From contig JADHUX010000013.1 of the NCBI GenBank assembly GCA_016784285.1, forward strand, positions 1 to 9,111: DNA of 9,111 nt, read 5' to 3'. The number at the start of each line of letters is the position of its first letter. Position 1 is the stretch's first letter. Source of the DNA: Parcubacteria group bacterium. GTDB taxonomy: Bacteria > Patescibacteriota > Minisyncoccia > Phycocordibacterales > UBA2163. Positions 5,680-9,111 of the stretch are shown here, piece by piece. The translations under genes and the position numbers were made by a program. Below the pieces are notes generated by a model that had not been told where the DNA came from, searched no databases, and was given only the letters and a program-made list of their open reading frames with translations.

Positions 5680-6900
5680 TTATTTTTCTTCTTCAGCTTC
5701 TTGCTCTTCTTTTGGAGCTTCTGCCTTAGATTCTTCTTTTGTCTCTTTTTCTTCAGTATTTTTGTCAGTTTTATCCGATTCTTCTGTCTGAGAAGGTAGA
5801 TCAGTAGACTTAATATCTATTTTCCATCCAGTAAGTTTTGCTGCTAGTCTTACATTTTGGCCACCTTTACCTATAGCAAGTGACTGTTGGTCTTCAGAAA
5901 CTTCAACTACTGCCTTTTTCTCCTCCTCGTCTATCACTACATTTAATATTGCAGCAGGAGACAAAGAATCTTCTATAAATTGTACTGGATCTTCTGACCA
6001 TTCTATCACATCTATTTTCTCTCCACCAAGCTCACTCATTACAGTTGATACACGAACACCACGTTGACCAACTAAAGAACCAACAGGATCTATGTTGTCG
6101 TCATTTGATGAGATTGCGATCTTTGAACGAGAGCCAGCTTCACGTGCGACAGCTTTTATTTCAACTGTTTTCGCTGAAAGCTCAGGTGTCTCTATCTCAA
6201 AAAGCTTTTCTAAGAACTTCGGATGTGTACGTGATAGTCTTAAGAAGACTCCTCGTGGGCTTTCTTCTACTGAAGATAGGTATGCACGGATTCTTTCTCC
6301 TTGTTTGTAATTTTCTCCTTTGATTTGTTCGTCATATGAAAGAAGCCCTGTAGCACGCCCAAAATCAACAAATATATTACCTCGTTCTATTCTTTGGACT
6401 GTACCGTTTACTATTTCACCTTGTCTTTGACCAAATTCATCAAGAACAGAAACCTTCTCTGCTTCTCTTATCTTTTGCATTATTATTTGTTTTGCAGTCT
6501 GAGCGGCTATACGTCCAAAGTCCTCCTTTTCTTCAAGAGGAAAGATAAGTTCATCGTCAAGTTTTGCGTCTTTTTTCATTTTTATTGCATCCTCTAGAAA
6601 GATATGATGTTCAGGATTAAAACGTACTCTTTCGTCTGTTGCCTCCTCCTCAGTTTCTTCTACGTTTTCTTCCTCCATTTTTACCATTGATTCGTCCACA
6701 ACGATCTTTACTTGATGGAATTCTGTTTTACCTGAATTAATATCAAATACAGCACGAACTATTTGTCCGCGTTTTCCATATTCCTTTTTATATGCAGTTG
6801 CAAGAGAAGACTCTATAGCTTCCAATGTCTTTTCTCGTGGAATACCTCGTTCTTCTTCCAACTGATCTATAACTGAATTTATTATTTTTAAATCAAACAT
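5680..6900 (-). CDS. nusA: Transcription elongation/termination factor NusA
   Basis: NusA binds RNA polymerase and nascent RNA and modulates pausing, termination and antitermination. The 406-residue protein has the N-terminal polymerase-binding domain (about 1-155, starting FDLKIINSVIDQLEEERGIP), an S1 domain (about 160-232, GTVQRIERGNIFVDFGRATG), KH1 (about 250-310, with DPVGSLVGQRGVRVSTVMSE) and KH2 (about 320-370, with SLAIGKGGQNVRLAAKLTGW). It ends in an acidic low-complexity tail (about 372-406) and lacks the AR repeats of enterobacterial NusA. The N-domain contains an acidic insertion (around 75-95, MEEENVEETEEEATDE). Upstream there is a divergent gene and no rimP; downstream comes ppa and not infB, so the usual rimP-nusA-infB order is broken. 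The start has a TTGACA-16-TATACT promoter about 70 nt upstream. Confidence 0.97.
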   Translation of the reverse strand: MFDLKIINSVIDQLEEERGIPREKTLEAIESSLATAYKKEYGKRGQIVRAVFDINSGKTEFHQVKIVVDESMVKMEEENVEETEEEATDERVRFNPEHHIFLEDAIKMKKDAKLDDELIFPLEEKEDFGRIAAQTAKQIIMQKIREAEKVSVLDEFGQRQGEIVNGTVQRIERGNIFVDFGRATGLLSYDEQIKGENYKQGERIRAYLSSVEESPRGVFLRLSRTHPKFLEKLFEIETPELSAKTVEIKAVAREAGSRSKIAISSNDDNIDPVGSLVGQRGVRVSTVMSELGGEKIDVIEWSEDPVQFIEDSLSPAAILNVVIDEEEKKAVVEVSEDQQSLAIGKGGQNVRLAAKLTGWKIDIKSTDLPSQTEESDKTDKNTEEKETKEESKAEAPKEEQEAEEEK

Positions 6901-6970
6901 AATGAATTTTGTTAATTTTTCTAAAAAAATGGGCCCGCTTTTAAGGCGAACTTGTTAACATACATAATAA
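6901..6970 (-). other. 5' leader of nusA with GGGCCC-T7 element
   Basis: If the predicted promoter is correct, nusA has a leader of about 70 nt, unlike the other units here. On the minus strand it contains AAAAGCGGGCCC followed by A and seven T (6923-6942). The palindromic GGGCCC plus T-run looks terminator-like, but no stem longer than 3-4 bp with a usable loop forms. It might still be a pause or attenuation site, which would suit NusA autoregulation; this is speculative. Confidence 0.3.
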
Positions 6971-6977
6971 TACGATA

Positions 6978-7005
6978 AGTATACATGATGTAACATATAT
7001 GTCAA
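6978..7005 (-). promoter_or_regulatory. Sigma70-type promoter of nusA-ppa
   Basis: On the minus strand there is a consensus -35 TTGACA (7000-7005), a 16-bp spacer and -10 TATACT (6978-6983). This is the best-matched promoter in the window and gives a start near 6971. Confidence 0.65.
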
Positions 7006-7013
7006 GTACATTA

Positions 7014-7029
7014 ATATTCTATAGAATAT
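7014..7029. repeat. 16-bp palindrome between divergent promoters
   Basis: ATATTCTATAGAATAT is a perfect 16-bp palindrome located between the nusA promoter (6978-7005) and the rightward promoter (7043-7071). Its place would suit a regulator of either unit, but a short AT-rich palindrome can occur by chance. Confidence 0.4.
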
Positions 7030-7042
7030 GGGGATAAAATTA

Positions 7043-7071
7043 TTGTTTTAAGCTTTAATATTACATATACT
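7043..7071 (+). promoter_or_regulatory. Promoter of the rightward surface-protein genes
   Basis: TTGTTT (7043-7048), a 17-bp spacer and TATACT (7066-7071) are followed by the ATG 10 nt later, giving a leader of about 4 nt. A second TATAAT (7075-7080) abuts the start codon too closely to be used for this start. Confidence 0.55.
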
Positions 7072-7081
7072 AACTATAATT

Positions 7082-7423
7082 ATGAAAAAAATATCTAATA
7101 ATCTTCAAGAAGAATCTGTTCATAAGGAGCGTATAAAGGTTTATTATTTAATTATTGCTATTGTGGTGGTTGTAGTAGCTATTTTTGTATATATAAATTC
7201 AAATGACATCAAACTAACTGAAAGAATATCTGACAAGGACAGTTTTACTGAACAAGAAAAACTTGAAATACTAAATAGTCTGTCTGGAGATGCAGAAAAT
7301 ACATTATCAATAGAAGAAAAAAGAGAAATTCTTGGCAATATTTCAAACAATAAACCATCTGATGCTTTTGAATTTTCAGAAGAAGGGAAATTACAAATCT
7401 TAAGATCTCTTCAAGAAGAATAA
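7082..7423 (+). CDS. Small single-TM protein with three EEKLEIL-type repeats
   Basis: I do not recognise a named family. The 113-residue protein has a basic cytoplasmic head (1-19), one TM helix (20-38, VYYLIIAIVVVVVAIFVYI) and an extracytoplasmic part with three 14-residue repeats: FTEQEKLEILNSLS (55-68), LSIEEKREILGNIS (75-88) and FSEEGKLQILRSLQ (98-111). Consensus is (F/L)(S/T)xEEKxxILxxLS, an amphipathic helix with an N-capping Ser/Thr. Repeats of this kind occur, from memory, in small parcubacterial proteins encoded beside surface proteins. The gene starts almost directly at its promoter and its stop is 4 nt before the next ATG, so the two proteins are translated together and may interact at the membrane. 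Function unknown. Confidence 0.8.
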   Translation: MKKISNNLQEESVHKERIKVYYLIIAIVVVVVAIFVYINSNDIKLTERISDKDSFTEQEKLEILNSLSGDAENTLSIEEKREILGNISNNKPSDAFEFSEEGKLQILRSLQEE

Positions 7424-7427
7424 AATT

Positions 7428-8423
7428 ATGAAAAATTCTCATCCAATAATAAAATCAGGACATAATATAGTTTTAGTAGTAGCAGTACTACTTTTTATGG
7501 CAGTACTTATATATGGTGCGTTTTTTGCAAATACTATAAATGAAGCAAGTGCTGGTAGCGTACATAATGTCTCAGGGTATGCATGGAGCGACAACATTGG
7601 CTGGATTAGTTTTAATTGTACTGACACAAGTTCATGTACAACTAGTGACTATGGCGTAAATATTGCAACAGATGGAGATATGTCAGGGTATGCATGGAGC
7701 GACAACATTGGCTGGATTAGTTTTAATGAAAGTGATTTGTCTGGGTGTCCTTCAGGATCATGTGAAGCAAAGCTCTCTAGTGGAAGTTTAGAAGGTTGGG
7801 CTCGGGTACTTTCAAATGGAGACGATTGGGATGGCTGGATTAGTTTGAGCGGTGCTTCATATGGAGTTACTAAAAATGGTAATAATCTAGAAGGGTATGC
7901 ATGGGACGCTAGTGATATAAGTGGAGAGAGTATAGGTATTGGTTGGATACAGTTTAACCCTGCATTTGGTGGTGTAGTAATATCTTCTGTAAATGCTCCG
8001 ACTGTAAGCATTTCTGCGAACCCTACAACAGTATTCTCTGGTAATGATTCAACACTTACTTGGACAAGCACTAACGCTACTTCTTGTACAGCAAGTGTAG
8101 GATGGAGTGGGTCAAAAGCACTCTCTGGTAATGAAGTTGTCGGACCTCATTCATCTGATACAGTGTACTGGCTTACATGTAGTAATGAACTTTCTTCAAC
8201 ACAAGACTCTGCAACAGTATTCATCGACACTTCAACCCAATGTTCAGATAATATAGATAATGATGGCGACGGACAGATAGATTATCCAAATGATACAAGT
8301 TGTAGTAACTTATCTGGAGACGATGAATCAATACCAGTTTGTGGAAACACTGTATGTGAAACTGGAGAAAATCCTGGAAATTGTCCAGTAGATTGTAACG
8401 CACTACAGTTTGATGAATTTTAA
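7428..8423 (+). CDS. Membrane-anchored surface protein with GYAW repeats, Ig-like domain and Ca-binding loop
   Basis: The 331-residue protein has an N-terminal TM/signal anchor (13-34) and a mosaic exterior. Residues 50-63 and 87-100 are identical GYAWSDNIGWISFN repeats; 123-140 and 156-177 are diverged copies (GWAR...GWISL and GYAW...GWIQFN). An Ig-like domain follows (190-266, PTVSISANPTTVFSGNDSTL start, with TWTSTNATSCTASVGWSGSK). Next comes a thrombospondin type 3-like calcium loop (274-290, DNIDNDGDGQIDYPND) and a four-cysteine CGNTVCETGENPGNCPVDC motif (305-323). This combination is frequent in Parcubacteria surface proteins. The Cys pairs suggest oxidation outside the cell. It likely sits on the cell surface in adhesion or structural work; the ligand is unknown. 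It is translationally linked to the upstream small membrane protein. Confidence 0.85.
   Translation: MKNSHPIIKSGHNIVLVVAVLLFMAVLIYGAFFANTINEASAGSVHNVSGYAWSDNIGWISFNCTDTSSCTTSDYGVNIATDGDMSGYAWSDNIGWISFNESDLSGCPSGSCEAKLSSGSLEGWARVLSNGDDWDGWISLSGASYGVTKNGNNLEGYAWDASDISGESIGIGWIQFNPAFGGVVISSVNAPTVSISANPTTVFSGNDSTLTWTSTNATSCTASVGWSGSKALSGNEVVGPHSSDTVYWLTCSNELSSTQDSATVFIDTSTQCSDNIDNDGDGQIDYPNDTSCSNLSGDDESIPVCGNTVCETGENPGNCPVDCNALQFDEF
7572..7616 (+). repeat. 45-bp direct repeat, copy 1 (encodes GYAWSDNIGWISFN)
   Basis: Identical over 45 bp to 7683-7727, with a 111-bp period. Third codon positions are also identical, which points to recent duplication or gene conversion and not just protein-level conservation. 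Confidence 0.95.
7683..7727 (+). repeat. 45-bp direct repeat, copy 2
   Basis: Second perfect copy of the 45-bp unit at 7572-7616. Flanking bases differ on both sides, so the identity ends at the edges of the repeat motif. The two later GYAW-like units in the same gene are diverged at DNA level. Confidence 0.95.
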
Positions 8424-8435
8424 TTAAAATACAAA

Positions 8436-8498
8436 AACACGGGAAAAGGTCTTTCCTCGCGGAACGAAGTGTAGAGAGGTGAGACCTTGAGGAGTGTT
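8436..8498 (+). ncRNA. Candidate structured leader between two surface-protein genes
   Basis: This 63-nt segment nests several complementary arms: AACAC (8436-8440) with GTGTT (8494-8498), AAGGTCT (8446-8452) with AGACCTT (8482-8488), and CCTC (8455-8458) with GAGG (8476-8479), or alternatively a local TTCC-TCGC-GGAA hairpin (8453-8464). It is richer in GC than the flanks. No T-run follows, so it is not a normal terminator. It ends 18 nt before the next start codon. It may be a cis-acting RNA, a processing site or a DNA recombination/regulatory site; the class is not recognised. Confidence 0.4.
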
Positions 8499-8516
8499 AA
8501 GTTCTCTTTAATAAAT

Positions 8517-9111
8517 ATGCAAAAAATTATAACCAAAATTCTAATACTCGGAATTGTATTAACCACTGCCCTCGGTGTAAACTATCTCTTTGCCGCATGG
8601 ACAGGACCAACTCAAAACCCAACAGGAGGAAACACATCTACACCAGTGCATATTGGTACTACAGATCAGGTTAAAGATGGTGGTTTGTCTGTAGATGCTT
8701 TATCTGTGTTTGGTTCTCAATATGTGCAAGGAACTATTCAAGTTGGAAATAGTAGTGTCACACCGCAAGAAGGTACAATACGTTTTACCGGGGCAGATCT
8801 AGAGGTGTTTATGGGAGGTAGCTGGACTTCACTCACCGGTGCTGCATTGGGCTGTACTGCATTTACATATTCTGACTGGGGTGCATGTCAGTCAAACAAC
8901 ACACAGACAAGGACAGTTACATCGTCTACTCCAGAAGGATGTGTGGGCGGAAATCCAGTAACGAGTCAATCATGTTCATATGCACAAACACAATGTGGAA
9001 GTCAAGGTGGTAGTTGGAATTCTTCCCAACAGTTATGTTATTTCTCAGGCTCTAGTTGTCCTTCAGGATGGTCAGGAAGTGCTAATTATTCAAGTACTGC
9101 GAATAGGACAT
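8517..9111 (+). CDS. Secreted shufflon/pilin-like protein with TSP1-like segment (3' end outside window)
   Basis: The frame is open from the ATG to the window end (198 codons). A signal peptide covers 1-26 (MQKIITKILILGIVLTTALG start, cleavage near LFA26). It is followed by WTGPTQNPTGGNTSTPVHIG (28-47), the N-terminal segment typical of parcubacterial shufflon/PilV-like proteins. A short beta-rich stretch ending EGTIRFTGADLEVFMGGSW (85-103) resembles the 'GtIr...gWvsL' end of such modules. Residues 118-153 carry a thrombospondin type 1-like pattern: W121, C124, TQTRTV (129-134), C142 and C153. More cysteines follow (160, 174, 181). A secreted or pilus-tip adhesive role is inferred. No Shine-Dalgarno is seen near the ATG; the preceding 93 nt contains the inverted-repeat element. 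The start is fixed by the signal peptide. Confidence 0.8.
   Translation, partial: MQKIITKILILGIVLTTALGVNYLFAAWTGPTQNPTGGNTSTPVHIGTTDQVKDGGLSVDALSVFGSQYVQGTIQVGNSSVTPQEGTIRFTGADLEVFMGGSWTSLTGAALGCTAFTYSDWGACQSNNTQTRTVTSSTPEGCVGGNPVTSQSCSYAQTQCGSQGGSWNSSQQLCYFSGSSCPSGWSGSANYSSTANRT

Noticed and set aside
7649..8071. 140-codon minus-strand ORF opposite the GYAW surface gene
   Set aside because: It contains mirrored repeats (LKLIQPMLSLHAYP) that are simply the antisense of the GYAW units.
8446..8488. Hairpin after the surface gene as an intrinsic terminator
   Set aside because: The stem is followed by TGAGGAG and not a T-run, and the loop is large.
1..9111. Alternative genetic code (TGA as glycine)
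   Set aside because: yidC ends in TGA within a normal ATGA overlap with jag, and no gene here needs an in-frame TGA to complete a known domain.
1..9111. tRNA, rRNA, CRISPR array or phage genes
   Set aside because: No cloverleaf, rRNA-like block, regularly spaced repeat array or phage/integrase protein was found on either strand.

Overview
The window looks like a chromosomal segment of a Candidate Phyla Radiation (Patescibacteria) bacterium, most likely a parcubacterium. The evidence is the low GC content, short core proteins, and several protein types common in that group: a beta-propeller protein ending in a recognisable 'CxWS...YCgVP...WYQG...FSD' block, a surface protein with GYAW...GWISFN repeats, a shufflon/pilin-like secreted protein with an N-terminal WTGPTQNPTGG segment, and small single-TM proteins with acidic tails. 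Stop codons fit the standard bacterial code; yidC ends in TGA inside an ATGA overlap with jag, which argues against reassigned TGA. The lineage is inferred from memory of such proteins, not from a search.

Layout. Positions 2-622 (+) hold the C-terminal part of the propeller protein, which converges on a long leftward block. Reading that block in transcription order (right to left), it holds nusA and ppa (6900-5116), a perfect hairpin terminator (5064-5101), a secreted coiled-coil protein and a small single-TM protein (5013-3754), a terminator (3711-3743), a trigger factor without a PPIase domain (3674-2622), a terminator (2578-2620), a TrpR-superfamily regulator (2455-2015) flanked by two near-identical perfect palindromes, and then yidC-jag (1901-625). 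From 7082 rightward lies a surface-protein set: a small repeat-bearing membrane protein, the GYAW/Ig-like/Ca-loop surface protein translated 4 nt behind it, a 63-nt inverted-repeat-rich leader, and a secreted TSP1-like protein cut by the window end.

How the genes fit together. The leftward block is mainly protein biogenesis and transcription (NusA, pyrophosphatase, trigger factor, YidC insertase, Jag/KhpB). The rightward block is cell-surface display. The most distinctive element is the TrpR-like gene. One palindrome contains the -35 box of its own promoter, and the second lies between its stop codon and the yidC promoter. That arrangement suggests autoregulation and possible control of yidC-jag. 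Several promoters place the -10 box only 6-10 nt from the start codon, which predicts leaderless or nearly leaderless mRNAs. No tRNA, rRNA, CRISPR array, insertion sequence or integrase was seen, and no gene-free stretch exceeds 300 bases.
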